Origin: Panax quinquefolius
Lineage: Eukaryota; Streptophyta; Magnoliopsida; Apiales; Araliaceae
Assembly (NCBI GenBank): GCA_020205615.1
Contig: CM035170.1
Span: forward strand, 41,169,807-41,233,806
Length of the DNA: 64,000 nucleotides
Reading direction: 5' to 3'
In this document: piece by piece, positions 12,067-23,429 of the stretch
How the letters are laid out: the number at the start of each line of letters is the position of its first letter
How positions within the stretch are numbered: the first letter of the stretch is position 1
Notes under the pieces: generated by a model
The model's database searches: none
Told to the model about the DNA's origin: nothing
Seen by the model: the letters and a program-made list of their open reading frames with translations, nothing else
Made by a program: the position numbers and the translations under genes

Positions 12067-14496
12067 TGTGACAACCACAAAATAGGTCCATTCCATCCAA
12101 CCTATTCTCGAGTCGCCAAATACATGGTACAGTAAATAAATACAACTTCATTAAACCGTGAGTTTAAATACAAATAGAGAGTATAAAAACTCAAAAGGAG
12201 TCATCATTACAATTATTGATACACTATTTTAAAAATAGTGAGGATTTGCTAAAACAACTTTCTAGAACCATCACTCCGCACTTTACACTAGTTCCTCGCT
12301 ATGTTCTCACCTCCCCGAGAAGAAAAATGGAACAAAAGGGTGAGCTCAACTAGCTCAATGAAAGAATATTATGACTAAGATAATATACAACAAATTATCA
12401 TTAGTCTTCAACAGGAATAATCGATAAAATATAAAAACAACAAGTTTTAGATCAACAATCGCAATGAAAAAGCAAGAATCCATTAGAAGAGTCAAGTAGA
12501 AAGAATTCTACTATCTTCTAAGATTTAAAAAGTCCATCATCAATATTTTATCCCCAGAACATCATTCAATATACATCTTGAATCAAATATTCATCTTTGC
12601 ACTACAAAAGAAAGATATTCATTTCAGATCACCAAATGGGTCATGTTCATCTCAACACTGTTTCATCTTTGCACTACGTGCCAAAGATATTTATTAGGTA
12701 ATCATTCATCTTTTGCACTACAAGCCAAAGATATTCATTTATATCATCATTTAGGACCGAGGATGATGAAAATATTTTAAAGAAAACGAATCCAAGAGAT
12801 AACAGATCAAATATTAAGGATTTGTATTACAGCTTTATCCAAGTTCAATAATATTCAAATAACTAATTTTGAAGCGTAATTCAAAATAATGATCAAAACA
12901 TGGATACAATCAAAGATAGAAACCATAATGACAACTTGGACAAAAAGAAGAAAATTTTATTTTTCTATGAATAGTCTGCAGATTCGTGAATAGTGTCAGA
13001 TACGTAAATAGTATCGTATACGTGAATAATAACCCCCACAAAAAGTTCCAAATTTGATAAAATTTCATACCAATATTTCGGCATAATGATATTGAAGAAA
13101 ATATCATTTATGAAGAAGATAATATCCCTTACCTCAAAATATCAAGATTTCCGATCGTAATATCGATAAGGTCAAGGAAACTTGCACCGATTAATGTAAA
13201 CTCCCAAAGTATCTAAATACTCACAAAATACACTCAATAATCTAGAGAGAAAGAGAGAAACTTATTTCATTTGTGATTTTCAATTCTAACTTAGCCCTCT
13301 ATTTATAGGAAAATGTTAGCACGCAGCAAAGCGACTCGACTGCTACACGATGGCTTTACACGCTACTATTTTACCCACCAAAATCAGCCATCTCTCCCAA
13401 CAACCAAGAGTGGGGTCCACTCAATTCTAGAATTTTCTACCAAAACCTAATTTCCGAATCGGTTACCTCTTAAAATTCATGACAAATTATACGCTCATTT
13501 TAATTCGGTTCAAAATTTGTGCACATATACTCAACTTATATATGTATAATATATCCAAAATTACAACGATCCAACAAATGGATTAAATATTATAACTCAC
13601 AATAAAGTCAGTAAAACACCGATTTGATCTTTTAATACCTCCAATCCGACAAAATCTTGATAAAATACCTCAACATTAATTCCTTCATTTATAACCACAT
13701 AAATAAATCCATCATTTATATCCACATCAAATAAATATTTCCTTATCATATAAATTAATAATTAATTATTCATAAATAATATTACAGTAATCACAATAAT
13801 GATGACCAGCGGTTCCGAGAAAGAGGGGCTTTCCGCTAAGAATTTCTCCTTATCATGGGCGCGTAATTAGGTGACCAAACCTCTCGATGTAACTTTCTAG
13901 ACATTGCCAATAATGCTATCTAATAATATTATTCAAATAATATGAATTATTGATCCGATAATGGAGATATTTATGCGGTGACAATTATTGAACAATAATA
14001 ATATAAAATATCAACGCAACAATTATTGAATCAATAAAATAAAATATTGAACAAGAATTATCGTAACAATTATTGAGTAGTGCCTTCTTATGTAAGAATC
14101 AATAATTTAAAAATATTGTGCAATACTGCAGTATTACTCTTTGTTCAATAACACGTATTCTTTGTATTTTAACCACCGGTATTCCAACAGTGTTAATTCA
14201 GTAACAACTATGCCGTTATTTATAAAAACTTAATTTTGTCATTTTCTTCATCCGACGCTTATTTGTTATGGGGCCCACAAATGGTCAAGTACTCCGCATC
14301 TAATATTTCCCGACGGAAAGAATATTCCACGACCAAACGAATATTCCTCGACAACAATGAATATTTTATAACCACTTGTGTATTTTAAAAATATTCATAT
14401 ATCACCCTTAACTTTAACCTTTTATCAATTTAACCATTTACCTAATAGTTATTATAAGAAAAATGAATATTTTATTTCATAAAATTCGGTCTTACA
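12067..14496 (-). repeat. 5' LTR of the LARD-like element
   Basis: Minus-strand LTR of about 2430 bp. Its 5' end reads TGTAAGACC at 14496; its 3' end is TGTCACA at 12067. The inverted TATA box CTATTTATAG is at 13308-13318. It is collinear with the LTR at 9312-11751, including the CTTTG/CAAAG repeats (12590-12740). The two LTRs look close in sequence, with many small indels, so the insertion seems fairly recent. Confidence 0.75.
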
Positions 14497-14750
14497 ATAT
14501 ATATAGCGAAATGGCCACGAAGTGATCTCCGAACTCGACAGAAATGTAAACGCATACTGGATATGTCGATCCGTGCTCAATCGATAATTCAATTATATAT
14601 ATATAAGCGAAACGCACTTTATATGTCGATCCGAGCTCAATCGATAATTCGAGAATATATATATATAGCAATAAACGCATAGGATATAAATCGAGGCTCA
14701 ATCGAGACATAATTCGATAATATATATATATAAGCAATAAAAGTCACGGG
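14497..14750 (-). repeat. Tandem repeat of about 70 bp in the TAT/Ogre LTR
   Basis: Four head-to-tail units each begin with a short (AT)n run, then 'agc(g)aaa.gcat', then 'atgtcgatccgagctcaatc' and 'gataattcga'. The LARD-like element inserted into the AT run at the edge of this array. Confidence 0.7.
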
Positions 14751-15901
14751 ATCGAAGCCAGTGCATACACACACAACACGACTCTCAACGTGAATAATCG
14801 TGTGTGTGAATGAAAGTGGAGAAAGGCTTTAAGTAATGTGAGGTGTCTTACGGTTGAACTCGCAAAGAAGACTTGATAACTTTAAATGAATGAATACTTT
14901 TTCACCGGTAAAGTATAGCAAAACACAAGCTCACATGTGTTTGAAAAGAGAAAGCACACAGTTTAAAAGTGTACAAAGCAAAATGGGCATGGCTTCCTCG
15001 TCTTTTCGCTCTTCAAAATGGCCACCCCAAGCCCTCTATTTATAGAGGGGGAATCATAAGTGTACCTACTAAGCAATTGCAGATGTACTTATGGCTACAA
15101 AGGGTGCCCCGAGCTCCATGGGCCTACTTGGTCTCGGTATGTGCATGTATGTAATGCATTTGTCCACTGAACCTTCATAACTTTCAAGTTTGGGCATTCG
15201 ATTGAGGCGATATAATAGCTTCTGGAATCTTTTGTTGTCGAGCTACACAATGACATGGGATAAGAGGTTGTACAAAGCCGAAAGATGGGTCCATGCCTTC
15301 AAGTCTTCAAATTCTATCCGGTGTCTTGTCTTGTGGTAAGTAGCTCATTCGGGATTTGAGCTATGGTTCTTGTAGGACACTTCTATGTATAATGTGGGTA
15401 GAAATGTTGTTGAGACGACGTGATTGTGGAATTGAGGTGGAAAAATAATGATTTTGCCCTTCACCAAGGTCAGTCTCTCTCGTTCGGGCCGATTTAGTTT
15501 AGTCGCCGCTCGGGGTTATCTCTAAGATTGAAATGGTGTGAGTACGAGAATGTCCTCGTGGTTGTCTCTCGTGGTGTACATGACCTCCGGGGTTATGATC
15601 GAGCGCCTCGGTTATCTCCGAGGGTTGAAGCGCATTTCGAGGATTTAAAATGAGCTTTTCTCGGTTATCACGGAACTACAATTGCATTCCTGAGTTGTCT
15701 CCGACGTTGAAATCAGTATCTCCCAAGGTTGTCTCCGGATCGAACCGAGTATCTCGGGGTTGTCTCTCAAGATGGCAAACCGAGTATCCCGGGTTGTCTC
15801 CGAGATTGAGTGCGCTTTGACTTCCGGGATTATCTCTCGGAAGACGATTCTCGCCTCCTCGCAAGGGTTAATAACAGAATGCAAAATTTCGAGTGTCTAC
15901 A
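14751..15901 (-). mobile_element. TAT/Ogre LTR, 5' portion (U3 side)
   Basis: On the minus strand the LTR starts TGTAGACACTC at 15901. A GC-richer block (15460-15870) holds repeated 'ggttgtctccga' and 'cgagtatctcgg' modules about 45-50 bp apart, a likely regulatory sub-repeat array. The inverted TATA candidate 'tctatttatagagg' at 15033-15046 is the likely core promoter. The flank beyond 15901 begins CTAAT; the matching duplication at the other end is not available because the 3' half of the element is missing. Confidence 0.6.
15540..15870 (-). repeat. GC-rich sub-repeats in the TAT/Ogre LTR
   Basis: At least six diverged modules of about 45-50 bp contain GGTTGTCTC or GGTTATCTC followed by (C)GAG, then ATTGA or GAACC, then GAGTATCTC or similar. 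They contrast with the AT-rich surroundings and lie upstream of the LTR promoter in the sense of the element. Confidence 0.55.
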
Positions 15902-16812
15902 CTAATTTCCGATTAACTCTTTAATCAATTAGAATTATATTAATTATAACTAATTCCACTAAATAGTTATAATTGCACTCTAGAATTAATAGAATTAAAA
16001 TTAATTAATTAAATCCTTCCACTATCGATCTTGCAAAAATACTCCTCTACAATAATATCCATAACGCGTGTAAGAATAAAATTGTTAACCCACTACATTT
16101 ATCGCTTATATCCTCGACTACATAATTTACACTTTTGATCACACATTAATTTAATAAATTAAATTAATACTTTAGTAATTTGAATTACTAAAATACTTGG
16201 CCAAAATTCCGTGATCAACTAATAAATTATATCAAAGGGATATTATAATTTAATTGTAGAATTCCATCTTGAAAATTCATGTTCCTAATTTCATAGCATA
16301 TATCACACAACATATTGAGGCATTGATTGTATTTAAAATCCCACTCTTTAATATATTAAAGTGACATACATCATAAAATTAAGTTCATTATTCTCTCGTG
16401 GATTAAGAGTAATTGCACTTAATAGTAATTGAAAAATTATTTATAATAACAAGATTTAACAAATAATTTTTCAGTAACGATCCATTTCTATGTATTTCAA
16501 AATACACCAATACACTAAATTAAAGTCTTCACTTTACATGACTAAGACAAATCATCCAATCAAGTGTATTACAATCTACTAGAATGGTTTGTCCATTTCC
16601 ATCTAAGATTGAGAACAATATATTTCTTTAATTATACATAACATATAATTTATGTCTTACATATATGACACTCTTTCATATACATAAATTATAAAATGTA
16701 TAATTATGGACAAAATTTATGACACATAATTATGCGAAATGAAATGAAATTTTATTATTAAAATAATAAAATAAATATCAACATTGAGCTTTTACCGGGC
16801 TTAAACCTTACA
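15902..16812 (-). mobile_element. Copia-like LTR fragment
   Basis: About 0.9 kb of AT-rich sequence. Read on the minus strand it begins TGTAAGGTTTAAGCCCGG at 16812, a start of the type found in Ty1/copia LTRs. It contains segments such as 'gattggatgatttgtctt' that I associate with plant Copia LTRs. Its other end is cut by the TAT/Ogre LTR at 15901. No primer site, tract or coding region adjoins it. The assignment is from general resemblance only. Confidence 0.35.
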
Positions 16813-17241
16813 CAAATGACTTCCTTAATAAGTGTGAAACCATTCAAAACGTCACATATTTAGGAATGGAGGAGTAAAACATAATAAAGTTAAGTTATAA
16901 TATTACGAAAATGATTAATTTTAGTATTAAAAAAATTGGCACAAAAATATTAAAAAAAATTAAAACCAATTCACTTGTCAACTTAATCTGGTTTTACTGG
17001 TTGAACCACTAGTTCAACCGGATTTTCACCAAAACTAGCTTATCGGTTCAATTCGATCGAAATGTCGACTCGATTATGATTTTAACCATTGAGCAGACGA
17101 TCCAGACTGAATTTTAAAACCATGTATTCAATGACATGTGATTTAAAATCCATTTTGAGACAAAAGATTTGATATCATAACATTAACCTTAAGAAAGTGT
17201 ACTTTTTATTCAATTTGGATAGGAAAACGTGGGTTTGAAGC
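16813..17241. other. AT-rich spacer with one Stowaway-like terminus
   Basis: No gene was found. 'aggaatggaggagta' (16861-16875) resembles the 3' end of a Stowaway (Tc1/mariner-type) MITE, whose ends read GG.ACGGAGGGAGTA. The partner end was not found nearby, so it is probably a truncated copy. At 16990-17090 there are short CCGGTTGAACC-type inverted motifs of unknown origin. Confidence 0.35.
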
Positions 17242-17365
17242 ATGAAATTTATTTTTGGGTAAGTTGGTCAATTGGCCAATAGAATGTTGACAAACATAGA
17301 GCCTCGTCCACGCATGTCGGATTTTATTGGCCAATTAACCAACTTATCCAAAAAATAAACTTCAT
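17242..17365. mobile_element. Foldback MITE, copy 1
   Basis: The element is an almost perfect palindrome: the left arm 'tttttgggtaagttggtcaa' faces the right arm 'aaccaacttatccaaaaaat', and the outer ends are ATGAA(A/G)TTTAT and ATAAACTTCAT. About 125 bp, no coding capacity. Three more copies are at 17412, 18047 and 20582. Confidence 0.65.
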
Positions 17366-17411
17366 CATCTAGCCACCTCTGAAAATATGAAAGACCGGAA
17401 GGATGAATCTA

Positions 17412-17548
17412 GTTAGCATGAAGTTTAATTTTTGGTAAGTTGGTCAATTGACTAATAGAATCTTGACACACATAGAACATCGCTGCGTGTCACGACTCTA
17501 TTAGTACCAATTAACTAACTTACCCAAAAAAACAAACTTCATCTTAAA
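17412..17548. mobile_element. Foldback MITE, copy 2
   Basis: Same family as the copy at 17242: ends GTTAGCATGAAGTTTA and AACTTCATCTTAAAC, with an inner stem 'atcttgacac..cgtgtcacga'. About 137 bp. It lies only 46 bp from copy 1. Confidence 0.65.
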
Positions 17549-18046
17549 CACTTTAATGGGAAGGATGTTGTCCTTTTATTCCACTTGTTTTGGGCAGAGG
17601 CCAGCTGGCTAAAACAGACACATTGCAAGTGAGCTTAGCCTTGCATCCATCATGAATTTGGCTGAATTTATAGTGGGTTTGGTTTTTAATGAGAAGAAAA
17701 GAAAAAAAGGTTAGAGAAAAGAGAAGAAAAGAAAGTTAAAGAGAATGAGATAGTTTTATTTAGTCTTGTTCGAGAGTTTATAAAGGGAAAAGAAAGTGAT
17801 TTGATATATTTTCTCCAATCTTGTATGACAAAGTTAATATTATGAAATTATTACTAAATCAAGTTTTCCTTTTTCTCCCAATCTTCTTAATTTTGAGAAG
17901 AAAACTTTTTCAGGAAAGTGCCTATGTTTTCCTTAATTTTCTTTACTTTTCTCTCCTAAAAAACTCCAATTTCAACTCGCAGAGCGGTGTCACTCTTCAG
18001 TCCAACAAATGTTCAATTCCATTCTAAACCTAATTTTTAGGGATCC
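17549..18046. other. Spacer with a purine-rich block, no gene seen
   Basis: 17690-17810 is strongly purine-rich (GAGAAGAAAAGAAA type). A 68-residue open frame at 17821-18027 has no recognisable domain and no supporting context, so I do not call it a gene. Confidence 0.5.
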
Positions 18047-18182
18047 GGTTAACGTGAAGTTTATTTGTTGAAGTAAGTTGGTCGATTGGCCATAGAATCT
18101 TGACACGCATAGAACATCGCTGCGTGTCAAGACTCTATAATAATCGATTAACTTACTCAAAAATAAACTTCAAATCTAACCA
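18047..18182. mobile_element. Foldback MITE, copy 3
   Basis: Ends are GGTTAACGTGAAGTTTATT and AATAAACTTCAAATCTAACC, with the inner stem 'cttgacacgcatagaac / cgctgcgtgtcaag'. It folds into a single long hairpin. About 136 bp. Confidence 0.65.
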
Positions 18183-19507
18183 CTTTCAATTTTAGTGTTT
18201 CTGGAAGACCAAAAGAAAGGAAATACAGAGTTGAAAGTTGGCTCTCTCACAAGTCAAAACTACACTACCCTAACACACCATTGTTTACTAGTAATACCTC
18301 TTTTTATTTATGGATACATGGATCAAAATCCTTTTAAATCTTAATAAACAATACTCCCTCCATTTCAAAATATATGATGGTTATTAATTCTTTAAAAATA
18401 AATTAAGACATTTTCAAATTTAAAATTAACATAAATTCCTCTAATTTAATTTAATACAATGGTGAATGTTGCAAATTATCAATTAGCAAAAAAAAATGTT
18501 ACAAATTATCTAAAAATACTACTCATTGTAAAATTTATGATTTCATAATTTTAATAAATCATCTCAAATTAAGTTTTAAAATATTTTAAGTTGACTTTTA
18601 AAAATAAATAATAATTTTATAATTTAGATTAGAGGAATTTTATTTTTTTTTTTTAAAATGTCTCTAATAGTCTACATGAGTCTAGTTCTTACTTAATGGG
18701 CTCATGTTAGATTCTACGTGCTACTTACCACTTCGATAATATATAACAAAAAAAATTGAAATAAAAAGAAAACACAAAAACTTAAATTAGAATAGAATAT
18801 GATTTTTTTAAAAGTTTATAAGTTTTTTTTTTTCTATTGTTTGTGAGTATATAATGGAAAACGAAAATAAATTCGGATTATTACTTTGTCCTCTTATTAA
18901 ATGTTGGTGGGTTAGATCAAAAGATGAAAGTATAGAGTGATACATCTTTTTTACTGTATAAGGTTACAAAATTCAGAATCAACATGCGCTAAATTGAAGG
19001 TAAGTGTCTCTTAAATCCTTCATATGATTGAATTGCAATAATATAGGTTTTTTAAAAAAACAAGTAAAAATAAAAATAAAAATAGTTGTGCTTATAAGTG
19101 AAGAATAATATAGGGATGACAAAATATTCCTTTGCTTCCAATTTATTCATTTTTTAACTGAAAATTTTAGTTAAAAAAAGGGGGTCAAGTTTTATGTGCT
19201 TTTTCTTTTGTTTTTGTTTTTTGTTTTTGTTTTTCTTCTCTCTTTAAAACTCGCGTACAAAATAAATGAACAAAAAGTTACTCTCCGACCATGTTTTTTT
19301 ATTTCATTTTGAAACTAATAAATACAATGTAATATAGAAAATGAGTACATATTATAATATAAATTTAGATATGCAACAATTAATAAGTGACAAATTTTAA
19401 AGTTTCTTTAAACTACTTTTTTCTCTCATATTTATAACTTCTTCCTCTAAAGATACATTTTTAATTTGTTTTAAGCTAGAAATATATGAATTTTTTTTTA
19501 TCATGTC

Positions 19508-19547
<40 letters not shown>

Positions 19548-19727
19548 TAAATTGAGGATAGTTATTTCAGTTTAAAAATTATCAAAATTTATTTTTAAAA
19601 TGTATGTTTAGTTTTGAAATGAAAAGAGCATTTTCAAATAGTACAAGTTAATTATAAATGTATTCTAATATTATATGAATATTAATATTAATTATTTACA
19701 AATCTGCTAGCACAATCAAAGAAAATT
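18183..19727. other. AT-rich intergenic spacer with a half Stowaway-like MITE and an AT microsatellite
   Basis: No gene was seen. 'ctccctccatttcaaaatat' preceded by TA (18352-18373) matches a Stowaway-type terminus. A facing end within 400 bp was not found, so it is taken as a truncated or decayed copy. (AT)n occupies 19509-19545. The rest is homopolymer-rich AT sequence. Confidence 0.45.
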
Positions 19728-19801
19728 GTCTTGGTGGTGTGGTCGGTTATCAGGCTAGTCTCACACACAAGATGTCCCCGGTTCGAACCTGGGGTCAGAT
19801 A
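19728..19801 (+). tRNA. Decayed tRNA-Val(CAC)-like gene (probable pseudogene)
   Basis: Seventy-three bases plus a discriminator A align with plant tRNA-Val. The anticodon arm loop CTCACAC gives anticodon CAC, the T arm CCCGG-TTCGAAC-CTGGG is intact (one G-U), and the B box GGTTCGAACC is perfect. A TTTT terminator follows at 19804 and CAA-type sequence lies upstream, as in plant tRNA genes. Against function: two acceptor-stem mismatches (5-68, 7-66), one in the anticodon stem (29-41), one in the D stem (10-25), and G for the invariant A14. It is probably a pseudogene or the head of a tRNA-derived element. Confidence 0.6.
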
Positions 19802-19817
19802 TATTTTATAACTACCG

Positions 19818-20028
19818 TTAACGCTTTTGATTTTTAGCCTTTATTTTGGTTACAATTATTTTTATGACTATTTTCTTATCTAAAAAATTTAGTAATTCGT
19901 TGACATAAAGGTATTTTTATGAGTTAACGCTTTTGAATTTTTAGCCTTTATATTGGTTGAAATTATTTTTATGACTATTTTCTTATCTAAAATATTTAGT
20001 AATTCGTTGACATAAAGGTATTTTTGTG
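19818..20028 (+). repeat. Tandem duplication of about 105 bp
   Basis: The segment from 'gttaacgcttttgattttta' to 'cataaaggtatttttatgag' at 19818-19922 is repeated at 19922-20028 with few differences. It directly follows the tRNA-Val-like sequence, which itself was not duplicated. Confidence 0.75.
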
Positions 20029-20581
20029 AGTTATTATTTAACATAGTTATCAAAATAAAGAGGTATTATTTAACATCTAGGGAGGGAATTTTTTAATTTA
20101 ATAAACCATTAGAAAATATCTTAATGAAATATGAGAAGTTGTGAAAAAAGTAAATGAATCAGCTACCATCATTTTTTTTTCACACATTTCTTTATTTATT
20201 TTTTACACTAAATTTCAAATTTTAATTTTGGCTTAAGTAATTTTTTTGGTAAAAAATAATTTTCCGACCTCATGACCAAAAAATTGTATGAGCACGAGTT
20301 CGAATCAGGGACTTCTAGCGTGTTAAAGTAATTTTTGATCAAGTGTTTTCATTAGTTAACTAGACATGACTAGAAAACTAGAGTTAAATAACGATATTCA
20401 AATAAAGACATCCAGCTAGGCCAAAAATAAAAGAAACAGTTAAACACGTGTTTGAAACAATAAAACATGTAGAATAGCAGTTGGACACACGTTCCTTCAA
20501 GGGTCACGTTCAGTTAATTGGTGGACTAGTAGAGTTGACCGAAATTCAAGAGACGTGATAGTTGAGTAAAATACGGATTTT
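20029..20581. other. AT-rich spacer, no gene seen
   Basis: Mostly AT-rich unique-looking sequence. A lone B-box-like motif 'gagttcgaatc' at 20297-20307 has no matching A box at the proper distance. Confidence 0.4.
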
Positions 20582-20725
20582 GTTAGTATGAAGTTTATTT
20601 TTTAAGAAAGTTGGTTAATTAATCGATAGAATATATATCGACACACATGTAATCTCGCCACGCACGCCAACACTTCTATCGATCAATTCAACTAACTTAC
20701 CCAAAAATAAACTTTATCTTAATCA
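20582..20725. mobile_element. Foldback MITE, copy 4 (most diverged)
   Basis: The ends GTTAGTATGAAGTTTATT and AATAAACTTTATCTTAATCAC and the arm pair 'aagttggttaattaatcga / tcgatcaattcaactaactt' identify the family. About 144 bp. The centre differs from copies 1-3. Confidence 0.6.
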
Positions 20726-21133
20726 CTCCGTAAAATACATAGAACAAGCAAGTGAAGACTCATATTCCTTCAGTTCAGCATAATGGGTAGGCCACGTTCA
20801 ACTTCCTAATGCATTACAAGAAAATGGGTTAATGATTTGAATTTGGGATAAATAATGTTTTTATTCGTCAGTCTTTGTTCGATTTTTGTTGTGGTTCATC
20901 AAAACTTTATTTATTACAATCGAATAACTCGTATCTTCACAAATATTATAAAATGGTCATTAATTTTAATTTCCGCTCAAAACCAAACGGAAATGCTTAG
21001 TAGACTAACGTAATCCACGTGTTAGAATCTTTGAGATGGCACGTAGGGTCCACTCCCACTGGATCTCAGTAGTCAAATGTAATACACTTTTGCTATTGTT
21101 GATTTTAGGGTCCATTTTTATTGTAGTTATTCA
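20726..21133. other. Intergenic spacer, no gene seen
   Basis: About 400 bp without coding signal or recognised repeat, ending at the LTR that begins at 21134. Confidence 0.4.
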
Positions 21134-21719
21134 TGGCGCTCTAAAATAGGTTACATCACCCATCTTGAAATGCCAAATACATAAGACAAAATTCAAATAC
21201 AACTTAATAATACAACTTTTAGGTGTAAATACGACAAAAACATAAACCGAGTAGTTTTAATACTGAATATTGTCTATCTATACAATATCTACACTCAATG
21301 GAGTTCTCATTATATTTATTATCACACTATTTCATAGAATAGTGAGGACTACTAATACTATCATCCTGATAGTCACTCCATTCCCCGATTAGTCCTTGCT
21401 ATGTTCTCATTTCAAGAGAATAAACGATGAAAGCCAAAGTGTGGAAAGACAACTAAATGAGTAAAGAATATCATGACTAAAGATAATTAAATTATCAATA
21501 GCCTTCACAAGAATGAATCGTAGATTTAGAACATATGTCGATGATAAAACTTTTCAATCATAGTTGCGGTGAACGAACAATCCATTAGAAGAGTCAATAG
21601 ACCATAAAGTCTATTATCTTCTCCACGTTAAAAATTCACCAACAGTGTTTTATCCTCAGTAACATCAATCAACAATTCCCACCACAATCGTGAATAACTC
21701 ATAATCATAATTGTGGTTC

Positions 21720-22340
21720 TAAATTCTTCTTCGCACCTAAAGGCGAAGATAATTTTTATCACTTGTCTTTACCGAAATATCAAAGACCATAATTATACCA
21801 AATCACAATTCCTATCCATAATCATACTAATAAATTCATATTTCCACTACGGGCCAAAGATATTCATTAACAGTTCATTCTTGCACTACTGGCCAAAGAC
21901 ATTACAACGTATTTTTAGAAAGAGTTAAGTAGAGCATGATATCTACTATCTTCTACTTAATTAAAAGTCTATTATCAATATTTTATCGATGAGACAACTC
22001 AATAAATAATTCACATCACCGAATTATTCATGCATTACGACCAAGGATATTCGTTAGTATCACATCCATAAATTATCCATGCACTTATACCCAAGGATAT
22101 TCATTATTATCACATCTATGAATTAATATTTCATCGCTAAGACTCATTTCAATAATTAATCCACATCATCGAATCATCCTCGCACTACGTGCCAAGGATA
22201 TTCATTATTATCACATCCATGAATTAATATTTCATCACGAGACTCACCAATAATTAATCCACATCATTGAATCATCCCCACTACTGTGCCAAGGATATTC
22301 ATTAGTATCACGACCACTTAATTATCCATGCCCTACGATC
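21720..22340. repeat. Hairpin tandem array with CTTTG/CAAAG or CTTGG-type arms in the LTR
   Basis: Units of about 60-110 bp each hold a short inverted repeat such as 'catctttgcactac..gccaaagatattcat'. Related arrays occur at 2760-2960, 5045-5180, 9849-10000, 12590-12740, 50440-50650, 52510-52740 and 60440-60670. Unit number differs between LTRs. Confidence 0.65.
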
Positions 22341-23429
22341 CAAAGATAATTGTGTTTTTCATCAACGGTCCCGATCATGCCATAAAACAATTCATCTTTG
22401 CACCCTCGTCAAGAGAATCCATAGCCATAATCATACCAAAAATCATCCCATCAATGCACTACGGCCAATTAGGACTTTTTTCACATCATTTGTAATATTA
22501 CGGTCCATGATTATACCAAATAATTCTCAATCATAATCATACCAAGTCCATCTACGCACTCTGAAAGCCACATACGACTTTCATCATAATATAAACATGA
22601 GGATAATGACAATGATATAAAGAATCAATCAAATGAGATAAAGGATAAATATTAAACATTTATAATACAATTTATCCAAATGCTCAATAATAACCAAATG
22701 TTATCAATCACTTAATAATCTCATAATCTAATATCATTAATATTATAACAATATTTTAATCATTTCTTAAACTTATAAACAATTTATTTTAATTGTTTAC
22801 TCTTTACTAATTAATGTATTTAATCATCCTAAAATGCCAAACTCATAAGATTTCATCATCAATAACCAAAACTCTCATCACAAATCAGATATACCTTATA
22901 TAGGATTTTCAAGCCATAAAATTCTATTTTCCAATTTTGTTACTTCACATAACATATTTAATTCATTTACTCATAATTAGTTCATTTTCATGAAAATACC
23001 AAATCAAATTCCAAAATATTTCTTTTCCGGAATTTAGCGGAATACGTCTTATACTAAACATATATTTTTCTTGAAATTTTAAAAATTCATTTACAATTTT
23101 TCATATGGCTAAAATCGCTTAGAATATGTAGACATTTATCATAAATTGTACTTTTGTCCAAAAATTCTGAAATTTACGAGGTATGTTCTGTTATATACAT
23201 GTACTCCCAATAAATATTTCACCAATTTTGGAGTTAACCACAAGGAGTTATAAGGGTTTACTTTTAAAATAGTCTTTTCCCGTAAAATTCATAACTCTTA
23301 ATCTATACATCCAAAATTGCTATTTTTGGACACAATATAGAAAACTCATCAAATTATCATTTCAAATTTTTTCGTAATTTTGAGGGTCAAAAAATTACGA
23401 AATCGCAAACGGATTTTCGCTTGCATGTC

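Larger units (their letters stand above)
9312..14496 (-). mobile_element. Non-autonomous LARD-like element: two long LTRs around 315 bp of internal DNA
   Basis: A complete element lies on the minus strand: LTR 12067-14496, internal 11752-12066, LTR 9312-11751. The internal region starts with a degenerate tRNA-iMet-type primer site and a leader homologous to that of the gag-bearing copies at 53284 and 61223. It then passes straight to the last codons of pol and the polypurine tract AAGGAGGGAGAT. All of gag and nearly all of pol are missing. The ends abut ATATA on both sides, consistent with a 5-bp target duplication, though the site is an AT microsatellite. It lies inside the TAT/Ogre LTR and is therefore younger. 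Mobilisation would need proteins from an autonomous Tekay-like relative. Confidence 0.8.

Noticed and set aside
17821..18027. 68-codon hydrophobic open frame
   Set aside because: AT-rich low-complexity spacer, no domain, no promoter, no conservation evidence.
18352..18650. Complete Stowaway MITE
   Set aside because: Only one CTCCCTCC-type end was found; no facing end with a TA duplication within a few hundred bases.
20297..20320. Second tRNA-like B box (GAGTTCGAATC)
   Set aside because: No A box at the right distance and no cloverleaf.
21720..22340. CRISPR-like spaced repeats
   Set aside because: The repeats are diverged, occur inside LTRs in a plant genome, and are shared by all LTR copies. 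No cas genes; they are LTR sub-repeats.
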